64,000 bases of DNA from Bacteroidota bacterium (GCA_016709725.1 JADJMG010000006.1:124001-188000); one strand, 5' to 3'. Counted from the first letter of the stretch, positions 26,145 through 35,187 are shown. A program made the numbers and translations. Notes: a model not told the origin generated them from the sequence alone.

Positions 26145-26200
26145 AGGGCTGGGGCTCATACAAACCGCAATGAATTGCGGTTTGTATGAGCCCCAGCCCT
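26145..26200. repeat. 56-bp perfect palindrome at the end of the array
   Basis: Two 27-bp arms with perfect complementarity flank the dinucleotide GA. The centre reads CCGCAATGAATTGCGG, the same ATGAAT core as in the array palindromes (CCGCCATGAATGGCGG), with the neighbouring pair changed from C-G to A-T on both sides. It could serve as a terminator for both convergent neighbours, but has no T-run close by. Confidence 0.85.
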
Positions 26201-26219
26201 GTCTTATTTAATAATATTT

Positions 26220-27656
26220 TTATTCTACAATAATTCTAAAATAACTAGGTGATCCATCGTTTTTGCGAATGTCCACCAAATATGCACCGCTTTCGAGCGA
26301 TGAAACGGGAATGCTTACGATGCGACGAAATGAATAGGTATCGCTAAGCATTTGTCGGCCTGTTAAATCATAAATGGATGCTGTGTAATCACCTTCCGTA
26401 GTGAGTTCTATATTGATTTTTTGATTCGCAGGAACTGGATAGATGCGTACATCTTCATTCGTCACTAAATCATTTAATCCAATGGTTGTAATGGTGTAAC
26501 AAGATGATGTATCGTTGCAACCATTTTTAGTTACCGATAAAGCATATGAACCAGGAGTAGTTGGAATGAATTGTTTTGCATTCGCTCCAAAAATAGGAGC
26601 ATAATTGTTATTGCAATCGAGCCATTGATAAGTAGCCGATACTTGAGAGGCTACCATGATGTGTTGGTTTACAGAAACACTCGTATCTACGGTTCCAACA
26701 AATAAAATTCCTACTCCAGAAGTGATACTTAAACCACAACTGGCACTGGATACACATCGGTAAAATAAATTGTTAAATGGAGCTGTCAATCCTGACAAGG
26801 TAAGTGTAGAAGTAGAAGATCCGGAATAGACTCCGCCGTCCGTAATATCATTCCATGTAGTTCCACCATTCGTTCCCTCTTGCCATTTCAAAGAAAGATT
26901 TAGACCAGTTACTCCGATATTGAATTGCGCAGAACCACCTAGACAAGTTCCTGCAGTTGAAGGTTGAGAAGAAATAACTGGATATTCACACTCTCCATAT
27001 TTTGCAATTAATGCATCATTTGCTCCTGAATTTGGGAGTGAAATACTTAAGTTAAGTGGATCTAAATTTAATGTTCCTCCTGTCCAATATCCTGAAGCAA
27101 CAATTTCATTGTTCGTCGGTTCAAAGTCTAACGATCTTATATAGTCTGTTCCAGCAGATCCTATTTTATGGCTCCATCTGTAAGCACCGTTGTTGTCATA
27201 CTTTGCAATAAAGCCATCTCTACCAGCATAAGTTTTTATATAATTGGTGACATTACTTGGGTCGAAGTCTGCAGAGTCAATAAAGGATCCCGCAATGTAA
27301 ACATCACCTGCAGCATTTGCAATGATGTAATTAGAATTGTCGGCACCTGTGCCACCAATTCCTCCAGCCCAATTGAGATTGCCACTGGTCGATAAAGAAA
27401 TTACGAATACATCAGTGCTTCCTTTGCTTTGAATATTTAATGTATCTATTCCAGGATTAAAATCGACAACAGAATTAAATGTTCCTGTTGCATATATATT
27501 ATTATTTGCTGTGGCTACCGAAAAAAGGTTTTCAGCTAAAGTTCCACCAAAATTAGTTGACCAATCATAAACTCCCGCTGATGAATAACGAGCGATGAAA
27601 CAATCTGAAGAACCTAAAGCAGAAACGGTAGTTCCTCCTACGGGATCAACAATCAT
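26220..27656 (-). CDS. Secreted SBBP/beta-propeller T9SS protein, C-terminal part (frameshift)
   Basis: Continues the upstream fragment. Beta-propeller-like repeats such as IYATGTFNSVVDFNPGIDTL and DVYIAGSFIDSADFDPSNVT continue to about residue 225. An Ig-like domain follows (SLKWQEGTNGGTTWNDI, LFYRCVSSASCG), then a T9SS sorting domain: VRIYPVPANQKINIEL, ASIYDLTGRQML, VSSLESGAYLVDI. The break with the N-terminal part is at the A6 run 27663-27668 (T6 on the coding strand): a seventh T restores VGGYFFTNMIVDPVGG. Confidence 0.75.
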   Translation of the reverse strand: MIVDPVGGTTVSALGSSDCFIARYSSAGVYDWSTNFGGTLAENLFSVATANNNIYATGTFNSVVDFNPGIDTLNIQSKGSTDVFVISLSTSGNLNWAGGIGGTGADNSNYIIANAAGDVYIAGSFIDSADFDPSNVTNYIKTYAGRDGFIAKYDNNGAYRWSHKIGSAGTDYIRSLDFEPTNNEIVASGYWTGGTLNLDPLNLSISLPNSGANDALIAKYGECEYPVISSQPSTAGTCLGGSAQFNIGVTGLNLSLKWQEGTNGGTTWNDITDGGVYSGSSTSTLTLSGLTAPFNNLFYRCVSSASCGLSITSGVGILFVGTVDTSVSVNQHIMVASQVSATYQWLDCNNNYAPIFGANAKQFIPTTPGSYALSVTKNGCNDTSSCYTITTIGLNDLVTNEDVRIYPVPANQKINIELTTEGDYTASIYDLTGRQMLSDTYSFRRIVSIPVSSLESGAYLVDIRKNDGSPSYFRIIVE

Positions 27657-28432
27657 ATTCGTAAAAAATAACCACCTACTAATACATTGTCATTCGCATC
27701 AACAGTCACTGATTTTAAATAATCACTTGACGTGCCTTGTAAATTAAAACCCCATTGAAAAGTGCCAGAAGTATCGTATTTCACAAGGAAAGGATCATAG
27801 GTAACTGTAGTATTTCCATTATTGACAAATAATGAATCTAAACTCGCATCTAAATCTAGAGTCTGACTACTAAATTCTCCTCCTACATAAAAATTTCCCG
27901 ATGCATCTAAAGCAATGCATTCAGCAATTTCAGTATTTGTGCTTCCAATAGTATTTGCCCAAACTAAATTACCATTCGTGTTGTATTTAGCCATGAATAC
28001 GTCCAAACCACCAGTCGTAGTAAAATTTAATAAGCCTGGACCTGGGTCAAAATCAACGGTGAAATTATAATTACCGACCGCATACACATTACCTGCGGCA
28101 TCTACATCAATAGAAAAAACTCTGTCGGCTCCTGTACTGCCCATGGTGATTACCCATGTTAGCGCACCTAATGGACTGTATTTCGCGACATACCCGTCCG
28201 TTGATCCAGCGCTAGTTCGGGTAGTAGAATTGGTGCTTGGGTCAAAGTCACATGTGCCATCAAATCGTCCCGCTACATAAATATTTCCAGCCGCATCCGT
28301 TTTAATAAAGTCGCCGTAATCATTTCCTGATCCTGCTATTTTACCAGCCCATCTATAAACGGGAACTTGAGCATTGACAAGCAAAATGCTTGTCGTAAAT
28401 GTTAATAAGAGTATGAGTTTTTTCATTTTCAA
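27653..28432 (-). CDS. Secreted SBBP/beta-propeller T9SS protein, N-terminal part (frameshift)
   Basis: A signal peptide (MKMKKLILLLTFTTSILLVNAQ) precedes about 45-residue repeats with the pattern GNIYVAGRFDGTCDFDPSTN, GNVYAVGNYNFTVDFDPGPG and GNFYVGGEFSSQTLDLDASL. These are SBBP-type (beta-propeller) repeats, common in secreted Bacteroidota proteins. As read it ends FLRI, out of frame after the T6 run. Joined to the downstream fragment it gives a ~735-residue protein exported by the T9SS. No enzymatic motif seen. Confidence 0.75.
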   Translation of the reverse strand: MKMKKLILLLTFTTSILLVNAQVPVYRWAGKIAGSGNDYGDFIKTDAAGNIYVAGRFDGTCDFDPSTNSTTRTSAGSTDGYVAKYSPLGALTWVITMGSTGADRVFSIDVDAAGNVYAVGNYNFTVDFDPGPGLLNFTTTGGLDVFMAKYNTNGNLVWANTIGSTNTEIAECIALDASGNFYVGGEFSSQTLDLDASLDSLFVNNGNTTVTYDPFLVKYDTSGTFQWGFNLQGTSSDYLKSVTVDANDNVLVGGYFLRI

Positions 28433-28744
28433 CGTGGATTGTGGTTTAATCTACAAGTTTAAGTATTTTATTTGAGATGGAAGTGGTATTCAACCTGATG
28501 TTGAAGGTAAAGTAAAACAAAAATGGGTGAGGTGCATGTATATAAATTCAAATGCTTCTTAATATATAAACCACAGACTTTTAATACTTTATCTATAGTA
28601 ATTTGGATGGTGTCAAAGGAGTAGAAATGAAAGTGTATGTTAATACATTCACAAATTAATTTTACGTATTTATTCCACTAACAAATGGAAACACTTTACT
28701 CAAGGAGTATAGTCAACAATTGAAACGAATATTTTTAAATCCGC
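28433..28744. other. Intergenic region without recognised gene
   Basis: 312 bp of AT-rich DNA between the beta-propeller gene start and the thiolase stop, both on the minus strand. No open frame, strong hairpin or promoter box was identified. Confidence 0.4.
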
Positions 28745-29926
28745 TTAATTCAATCTTTCAAAAATGCCAGCAGCTCCTTGTCCAGTGCCCACACACATCG
28801 TTACCATTCCATATTTTTTCTTGCGAGCTTCCAGTTCATTCATAATTTGAACGGTTAATTTCCCGCCAGTGCATCCAAGAGGGTGTCCTAATGCAATAGC
28901 GCCGCCGTTAACATTAACTACATCTTCGTTCAAACCTAATGTTCGGATAATGGCTAAACTTTGTGATGCAAATGCTTCGTTCAATTCAATGAGATCAATA
29001 TCATTTTGAGTTAATCCAGTTTGTTTTAAAACAGCAGGAATTGCTTTGATTGGTCCAATACCCATTACACGAGGTTCAACACCGGCAACAGCGTAACCTA
29101 CAAATCGCATTCGAGGTTGTACATTGAGTTGCTTGAGCATCTTTTCGGAAACCACTAAAACGAATGCTGCACCATCGCTTGTTTGTGAACTATTCCCTGC
29201 GGTAACGGATCCTTTTGCGTCGAAGACAGGTTTAAGTTTTGCTAATTTTTCTATGGAAGTATCCATTCTGGCTCCTTCATCTGTATCAGCTATACTCGTT
29301 CGCGTTTGTTTTTTTTCAGCTGCATCTAAATAAGTTTCAGTAATAGAAAAGGGAACAATCTGATCTTTAAAAATACCACCTTGTATCGCTTTTACTGCTT
29401 TCTGATGAGAGTTAAATGAAAATAAATCTTGATCTTCTCTACTTACTTTATAATCGTTCGCAACGGCTTCTGCAGTTAATCCCATTCCCCAATAATAATC
29501 AGGATGCACTTTCGATACTTCATAGTTAGGAACAATTCTCCAGCCACCAAATGGTATTGGACTCATGCTTTCTGCTCCTCCAGCAATAATGCAATCCGCT
29601 AAACCCGCTTTGATTTTTGCTGCAGCAATGGCGATGGTTTCGAGGCCGGAAGCGCAATAACGATTTACCGTCATGCCTGGAACTTTATCAGTGTTTAAAC
29701 CCATCAAGGAAATCATTCTTCCCATATTCAATCCTTGCTCCGCTTCAGGAGTAGCATTCCCTACAATCACATCATCAATCCACTCTTTGTCTAAGTTGGG
29801 AACGGCATTTACTAAATGTTGAATTACCGAAACGGCAATATCATCAGGGCGAGTAAAACGAAACATTCCCTTTGGTGCTTTTCCAACCGCACTTCGAAAT
29901 CCAGTGATTATATAAGCTTCTGCCAT
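28745..29926 (-). CDS. fadA: Acetyl-CoA C-acyltransferase (thiolase)
   Basis: 393-residue thiolase; it cleaves 3-ketoacyl-CoA in the last step of beta-oxidation. The acyl-binding Cys91 lies in VNRYCASGLETIA, the histidine region is NVNGGAIALGHPLGCTGG, and the second catalytic cysteine is in TMCVGTGQGAAGIFE. The start at 29926 (MAEAYIITGFRSAVGK) is canonical. The degradative role is inferred from the nearby FadN-like and FadE-like genes rather than from the thiolase itself. Confidence 0.95.
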   Translation of the reverse strand: MAEAYIITGFRSAVGKAPKGMFRFTRPDDIAVSVIQHLVNAVPNLDKEWIDDVIVGNATPEAEQGLNMGRMISLMGLNTDKVPGMTVNRYCASGLETIAIAAAKIKAGLADCIIAGGAESMSPIPFGGWRIVPNYEVSKVHPDYYWGMGLTAEAVANDYKVSREDQDLFSFNSHQKAVKAIQGGIFKDQIVPFSITETYLDAAEKKQTRTSIADTDEGARMDTSIEKLAKLKPVFDAKGSVTAGNSSQTSDGAAFVLVVSEKMLKQLNVQPRMRFVGYAVAGVEPRVMGIGPIKAIPAVLKQTGLTQNDIDLIELNEAFASQSLAIIRTLGLNEDVVNVNGGAIALGHPLGCTGGKLTVQIMNELEARKKKYGMVTMCVGTGQGAAGIFERLN

Positions 29927-30443
29927 GACTATATTTATTTTAAGCGAAGATAAAAATATTGAAGCTTTTTTTGATGATTTTATTGGAGTAGGAAACGAAT
30001 TTATTCACAACAGTAGTTTGCGTACCAATAGCTATCCATCGGCCGCTAAAGGCTTGCCGACGGCGCTGCGGGATCGCGCCTTTTCAGAGAAATTTTCCTT
30101 CGTTTAAAAGTTAATGCTCGAATGAAAGCAGATTATAGACAAATTTAAGCTCAAGCCTCTCCCCTCGCGAGGCTTCGCGACCTCTCCTGGGGAGAGGGAG
30201 TTATAAAATAAAATTTAGATTCAACCATAGAAATCCTTTAGTGAGAAAATATAGTGAAGTGAACCTTTGCGGCTTTGCGGCTTTGCGGCTTTGCGAGAAA
30301 TATTAGCATTGCGCAGCCATTGCAGCTAAGCGCCCTTTAGTTTGCTTTGGAAATTAAAAGACATTGAGGAATAATGAAATTATTACAATATCTTCCCAAA
30401 TTTCGCAGTTCCAACTATCAGAGTCAAAACCTAGTGGACTAAT
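29927..30443. repeat. Intergenic region with short repeats and a GC-rich patch
   Basis: 517 bp without a credible gene. It holds a GC-rich patch (about 30030-30082) unlike its AT-rich surroundings, an inverted pair CCTCTCC...GGGGAGAGG (about 30152-30190), and four tandem copies of a 9-mer (CTTTGCGG-based, 30265-30296). All are simple or repetitive intergenic sequence; no function assigned. Confidence 0.5.
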
Positions 30444-30626
30444 TTATTTTTCTTTATTATTTTTTACAAGCAAGTAAACAGAGATTAGAAAGGTAATGAT
30501 ATATATTGTTGCTAATGCTGGTTCTTCGAATTTTAAATTTTCGCGATCGAATTGTTTAAAAATGGTCCCTCCTAATACTATTGCTATAATTAGTAATGGA
30601 AATGATAGTCCTTTTTTAGTGTTCAT
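30444..30626 (-). CDS. Small two-helix membrane protein
   Basis: 60 residues with two predicted membrane helices (about 8-22 and 36-54) separated by a charged loop with QFDRENLKFEEP. No known domain recognised. It follows the DUF3667 gene by only 5 bp on the same strand, which supports it being real and co-transcribed. Confidence 0.55.
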   Translation of the reverse strand: MNTKKGLSFPLLIIAIVLGGTIFKQFDRENLKFEEPALATIYIITFLISVYLLVKNNKEK

Positions 30627-30631
30627 TTGAA

Positions 30632-31381
30632 TTAATGTTTAATAAATATATCGATGGTATTTCCAATAATTATTGCGGACAATGCAGAAGTAATCATACC
30701 TAAAACGTATGCAAAAAAAGCTTTTACATAATTAAAGAATTTTCCCTTTTCAAAAAACTGTCCGATTGCCCAGGTTACATAAATGAACCCAACAATTCCT
30801 GCAATTTGCATTACATTGTAGTGTGTCATTCCTTGAATTATTCCGAAAACCGAATAAATCAGCATACCCATTCCCATCACGAAACAAAGTAGAATTAAAA
30901 TTTCAAAGATGTTGAAATTATATTTTCTAAAAAACAATTTTGTCCATAAGGCAATAAATATTCCCATAATGATATTCGCATAACCATAATGTCCTTGGAT
31001 CCATTTAAAAATTGTACTCGTGGTCGTTTTTTGATTGTCTAAATAGTTAACATACCCATCTTCAAAATGGAAAAAACTACTGCAAATAGAATAAATTAGC
31101 GAGGTAACTATTATAAAGATGATGGGTTTAACAAGTCGACTTCTATTTACTAAAAGGTAATTTCTAATATTTTCTCCTGGATTGGTGAAGAGTTCTTTTA
31201 TCGTGAATAAAATCCCGCGTTCAAAATGCAAAATGTGTTGGATTTCATGAGCTATGTAATGCCCATCAATTCTTTTTAGTTGTTCGGGCTGTCCACAATT
31301 TGGACAAAATTTTGAAGTGAATTCGAGGTTACAGGTTCTACAATTTGTCATCTGTTTCAAATCTGTATGTTGGTTGTTCAA
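30632..31381 (-). CDS. DUF3667 zinc-ribbon membrane protein
   Basis: 249 residues. The N-terminal zinc ribbon CRTC-x8-CPNCG (about 14-29) is followed by HEIQHILHFERGILFTIKELFTNPGENIRNYLLVNRSRLVKPIIFIIVTSLIY, the hallmark of DUF3667, then four further membrane segments. An internal start at MTNCRTC (residue 11) is possible. Function unknown; the family is confined largely to Bacteroidota. Clustered with a small membrane protein. Confidence 0.8.
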   Translation of the reverse strand: MNNQHTDLKQMTNCRTCNLEFTSKFCPNCGQPEQLKRIDGHYIAHEIQHILHFERGILFTIKELFTNPGENIRNYLLVNRSRLVKPIIFIIVTSLIYSICSSFFHFEDGYVNYLDNQKTTTSTIFKWIQGHYGYANIIMGIFIALWTKLFFRKYNFNIFEILILLCFVMGMGMLIYSVFGIIQGMTHYNVMQIAGIVGFIYVTWAIGQFFEKGKFFNYVKAFFAYVLGMITSALSAIIIGNTIDIFIKH

Positions 31382-31480
31382 GTCGAGATATTGATAGCCG
31401 GTTTAGGTCTTAAAGAGATTTAATTAATCAAAGCAGCATTACTCTCTAAGATTAAATCTCTTGCTTTTTGTTTTAATGAA

Positions 31481-31783
31481 TTAATTGGTGTCAGTTTGAA
31501 CAATATTGACCAGAAAAGATCCTTGACTTGTCAAATAAAGATTGAACCAAGCATTTTTCAATCCTTGCAATAGAGTGGGTTGATCGTCTTCATCATTAAT
31601 TGCAATTTGCAATTCCTTGAGAATTTTATCTCCAAGATACTTAATATCTTTCTTTTTCGATTTAATTTCTTCAAACCAAGCAATGGTGGACTCGTTTATA
31701 TTTTTGGCGTCTACTTGAGAGCAGTAAATTCCACCTCTAAAGTAAACGATGAAAGTAAAAGTCAGAAGATTATTTTTTCTCAT
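31481..31783 (-). CDS. Hypothetical secreted protein
   Basis: 100 residues with a poor signal-peptide-like N-terminus (MRKNNLLTFTFIVYFRGGIYCSQ) and a charged helical body. No family recognised. It is flanked by a strong terminator upstream, and the downstream gene is 99 bp away. Real coding is plausible because the region is otherwise empty and the frame is uninterrupted. Confidence 0.45.
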   Translation of the reverse strand: MRKNNLLTFTFIVYFRGGIYCSQVDAKNINESTIAWFEEIKSKKKDIKYLGDKILKELQIAINDEDDQPTLLQGLKNAWFNLYLTSQGSFLVNIVQTDTN

Positions 31784-31845
31784 ATTTAATAATCAATATA
31801 AGGTATTTAGAATTGAAATTGTGTTCGATACTATTACTTCTATTT

Positions 31846-31880
31846 AAAAAAAAATCCTGCTTTAGGCAGGATTTTTTTTT
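31846..31880 (-). terminator. Two-way rho-independent terminator
   Basis: Stem AAAATCCTGC / GCAGGATTTT with loop TTTAG, flanked by A-runs on the left and T-runs on the right, so it can terminate in both directions. On the minus strand it follows the YwqK-like gene. Confidence 0.85.
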
Positions 31881-31894
31881 ATAATATGTTGATT

Positions 31895-32557
31895 TTATTT
31901 CCGAACCTCTGTAGTGTCTTTTACTGGCTCCGTGGCTTTCATGGTAGAATCACCAGGTGCACCAGGCGCAGGATTTTTACCACCTTTTTCTTTAGCCTTT
32001 TTTGCTTCAGCTGCTTTTTTTGCTGCTTCTGCTTTTTTAGCTTCTTCTGCAGCCACTTTTAAATCAACTCCATCTTTGAAATTAGATACATTTATTAAAT
32101 TGCCTTTTCGATTAAATGTTCTCCATTCACCATCCCGCTTATTTAATTTATAACTTCCTTCCGAAGCGATTTCTCCATCTTCATAATATTTCGTCCACTT
32201 GCCATTTTTCTTGTTGGTAATGTATTCACCCTCTTGCTTTATTTGGCCGCTATAAAAATATCTTTTGTATATACCTTCTTTAATTCCGTTTTGGTATTCA
32301 ATTTCTTCCATCACTTTCCCATAAGGATAAAATCGTCTACTCACTCCGTGGCGTCTGTCATTGACATATTCCACTTCGTTCATAAGGTCTCCTAAGGAAT
32401 TATAGGTACGCCACAAACCTTGTTTTTGGCCGAGTTCATCGGTTTTGTTCCGATGCTTTTCTCTACCAGGTGCGTACTTAGGCTTTTGTTCGTCTTGGGC
32501 TACAGCTAAAAGCGGTAACACAAACGCTATGATTAATAAGGTACTCCAACGTTTCAT
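31895..32557 (-). CDS. Secreted MORN/YwqK-repeat protein
   Basis: 220 residues from the ATG at 32557, chosen because it gives a signal peptide (MKRWSTLLIIAFVLPLLAVAQ); an upstream extension would overlap fadN. The body has repeats of the YwqK/MORN type: KQGLWRTYNSLGDLMNEVEY, RHGVSRRFYPYGKVMEEIEY, KEGIYKRYFYSGQIKQEGEY, KNGKWTKYYEDGEIASEGSY. The tail is Ala/Lys/Glu-rich. Such repeats are common in Bacteroidota surface proteins; the antitoxin label sometimes attached to them is not supported here. It lies 38 bp after fadN. Confidence 0.8.
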   Translation of the reverse strand: MKRWSTLLIIAFVLPLLAVAQDEQKPKYAPGREKHRNKTDELGQKQGLWRTYNSLGDLMNEVEYVNDRRHGVSRRFYPYGKVMEEIEYQNGIKEGIYKRYFYSGQIKQEGEYITNKKNGKWTKYYEDGEIASEGSYKLNKRDGEWRTFNRKGNLINVSNFKDGVDLKVAAEEAKKAEAAKKAAEAKKAKEKGGKNPAPGAPGDSTMKATEPVKDTTEVRK

Positions 32558-32595
32558 GTGGGACAGGATTACTTGGGCTAAATTAATTAAATTAT

Positions 32596-34998
32596 TTAAT
32601 TTCTGAGTGGCTTTCCTGAAGTCAATATCGATTGAATGCGTTCGAGTGTCTTTTTTTCTCCACATAAAGATAAAAATGCCTCTCTTTTCAGGTCCAGTAA
32701 ATATTGTTCCGAAACTAAAGTAGGAGCACTTAGATCACCACCACACAGGATATAACCAAGCTTTTGTGAGATGAGTTGATCGTGTTCGCTTATATAATGT
32801 CCTGAATACATGGTGTTTGCCCCAACTTGTATAATACCTAGTCCGCTTTTTCCCATCACTCGAATATCTTTTCTCTTTTCTGGCATCGTATAACCAGTAG
32901 CATTCATTTCTAGAACTGCATTTTTTGCATCTGTTAATAACCTACTTCGGTTTAAAGTAATGGAATCTTTACCGTGACGCAAAATTCCCAAATCGAAGGC
33001 TTCTGCCGCTGAAGTGGAAACTTTAGCTTGCCCAATAGTTAAGAATCTCTCTCTCAATGCATTGATTTCAATGTCACCCTCAGACAAGCCGTCGGAGAGT
33101 CGAAGGGCAAATTCCTTACTTCCACCGCCCCCAGGAATTAATCCAACGCCAAATTCAACCATTCCAGTATATAATTCGGCATGTGCTTGAACTTTATCGG
33201 CATGAAGTGTCATTTCACAGCCACCACCTAAACTCAATCCGAAAGGAGCCACAACCACTGGAATGGTAGAATAGCGAACACGCATATTCATATTTTGAAA
33301 AGCTCGAATCGCAAAATCAATTTCTTCCCATTCTTGTTCTACAGCCATCATAAATACCATGGCCAAATTTGCACCTGCACTAAAGTTGGGACCTTCATTC
33401 CCAATAACTACACCTTTGTAGTTCTGTTCCGCTAGTTCAATGGCTTTGTTTACTCCTTGTACTACCTCACCACCAATGGTGTTCATCTTGGTGCGAAACT
33501 CACAGCAAATTACATCGTCTCCTATATCAATGATGCTACATCCCGAATTACTCCAAATGGTTTTCGTTTTTCGGATGGGTTGCAAGCGTGTGTATGCTTC
33601 TTGTCCAGGGATAGGTTCATAGCTTTTCGATTTGATGTTATAGAAAAGTTTTTTTCCGTTTTCATTTTTGTAAAAAGAAGCATTCCCATCTTTTAACATC
33701 TCATAAACCCATGGAGCAGGTTTCATCATTGCTTTTTCCATTTCTGCAACGAAAGAAGCAACGCCTAATACATCCCAGCTTTCAAACGGTCCGAGTTCCC
33801 ATCCAAATCCCGCCTCCATGGCAGCGTCAATTTTATAAAGTTCATCCGCAATTTCTGGAACACGTTCTGAAACATATCTGAATAACCCAAAAAAGGATTG
33901 ACGATAAAACTCTCCTGCTAGATCCTGACCACTTATCAAAACTTTCATGCGATCCTGTAGATCGTCGATTGTTTTAGTTTTTTCTAGGGTTGCAAATTTT
34001 GTTTTTTCTTGTTGACGATATTCTAAAGTTTTTAAGTCGAGTGCTAAAATTTCTGTTTTTCCAGCAGCGTTTTTCGTCTTTTTATAAAATCCTTGCTTCG
34101 TTTTGTCGCCTAGCCATTTATTTTCCATCATGCCAGCGATGTATTTCGGCAATTCAAAATATTCTTTTAAGCTATCATTTTTTAATCCCGCTTTTAATCC
34201 ATTCGCAACATGAACCAATGTGTCTAAACCAACCACATCACAAGTTCTAAATGTAGCTGACTTCGGCCGCCCCAAGACTGGCCCCGTCAATTTATCTACA
34301 TCTTCAACCGTGAGCCCTAGTTTTTCTACAAGATGAAACAAATAAAGAATTCCAAATACACCAATTCTATTCGCTATGAATGCAGGTGTGTCTTTGCAAA
34401 TTACCGTTGTTTTTCCTAAAAATAAATCGCCATAGTTTTCAAGGAAACTAATCACTTCAGGCCTTGTTTGTGTTCCTGGAATAATTTCCATCAAGCGTAA
34501 ATACCTCGGTGGATTGAAAAAGTGTACACCACAAAAATGTTTTTTGAAGTCTTCCGATCGTCCATCTTCCATCATAAAGATAGGAATACCTGATGTGTTT
34601 GTTGTGATGAGTGTTCCAGGCTTTCTATACTTCTCTACTTTCTCGAAAATTATTTTTTTAATGTCTAATCGTTCCACCACCACTTCTAAAATCCAATCAC
34701 ATATTGCAATTTCAGACATGTTGTCCTCGAAATTTCCAGTTTTGATTCTTGATAAGTATGATTTTTTGTAGAGAGCCGCCGGACTTGCTTTTACGGTAGT
34801 AGCTAATGCTGCATTCACAATTCGATTGCGAACTGCTGGGTGATCTAAGGTAGCTCCTTTTGCGATTTCTTCGGGGAGTAATTCTGTTGGACATATGTCT
34901 AATAAAAGAACATTCACACCAATATTTGCGAAATGACAAGCAATTCTTGACCCCATGATTCCGGAGCCTAATACGACAACATTTTTAATTTTATACAT
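32596..34998 (-). CDS. fadN: 3-hydroxyacyl-CoA dehydrogenase / enoyl-CoA hydratase, FadN type
   Basis: 800-residue bifunctional beta-oxidation enzyme. Domain order is dehydrogenase first: NAD loop GSGIMGS (11-17), GVHFFNPPRYLRLMEIIPG near residue 160 and a helical dehydrogenase C-terminal domain to about 460. The hydratase/crotonase domain follows (GPNFSAGANLAMVF, GGGCEMTLHADKVQAHAE, VEFGVGLIPGGGGSKEFALR). This order is opposite to E. coli FadB and like Bacillus FadN. Upstream fatty-acid activation genes are not seen. It acts with the thiolase and the FadE-like enzyme further downstream. Confidence 0.93.
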   Translation of the reverse strand: MYKIKNVVVLGSGIMGSRIACHFANIGVNVLLLDICPTELLPEEIAKGATLDHPAVRNRIVNAALATTVKASPAALYKKSYLSRIKTGNFEDNMSEIAICDWILEVVVERLDIKKIIFEKVEKYRKPGTLITTNTSGIPIFMMEDGRSEDFKKHFCGVHFFNPPRYLRLMEIIPGTQTRPEVISFLENYGDLFLGKTTVICKDTPAFIANRIGVFGILYLFHLVEKLGLTVEDVDKLTGPVLGRPKSATFRTCDVVGLDTLVHVANGLKAGLKNDSLKEYFELPKYIAGMMENKWLGDKTKQGFYKKTKNAAGKTEILALDLKTLEYRQQEKTKFATLEKTKTIDDLQDRMKVLISGQDLAGEFYRQSFFGLFRYVSERVPEIADELYKIDAAMEAGFGWELGPFESWDVLGVASFVAEMEKAMMKPAPWVYEMLKDGNASFYKNENGKKLFYNIKSKSYEPIPGQEAYTRLQPIRKTKTIWSNSGCSIIDIGDDVICCEFRTKMNTIGGEVVQGVNKAIELAEQNYKGVVIGNEGPNFSAGANLAMVFMMAVEQEWEEIDFAIRAFQNMNMRVRYSTIPVVVAPFGLSLGGGCEMTLHADKVQAHAELYTGMVEFGVGLIPGGGGSKEFALRLSDGLSEGDIEINALRERFLTIGQAKVSTSAAEAFDLGILRHGKDSITLNRSRLLTDAKNAVLEMNATGYTMPEKRKDIRVMGKSGLGIIQVGANTMYSGHYISEHDQLISQKLGYILCGGDLSAPTLVSEQYLLDLKREAFLSLCGEKKTLERIQSILTSGKPLRN

Positions 34999-35153
34999 AG
35001 CCTTGAATAGAATTCGAAAGAAAACCCAAAATAAGCGGAAAAGTGTGATAAAATAGAGGATAGAGGTATTCTTTTATCAACAAGTTGAAGCAAGAAGATG
35101 TATTATGATTTATCGATGTAGTCCATCTTCAAAAGACAAAATAGTTTAAATTG

Positions 35154-35187
35154 AAAAAGGCCATCTCATCAAAGAGACAGCCTTTTA
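35154..35187 (-). terminator. Terminator after the S9 peptidase gene
   Basis: Arms AAAAGGC and GCCTTTT with an inner TCTC/GAGA stem; on the minus strand the hairpin is followed by TTTTTC. Located about 55 bp beyond the peptidase stop. Confidence 0.75.

Noticed and set aside
31895..32557. Toxin-antitoxin antitoxin label for the YwqK-like protein
   Set aside because: It has a signal peptide and no partner toxin gene nearby, so the label attached to this repeat family is not supported here.
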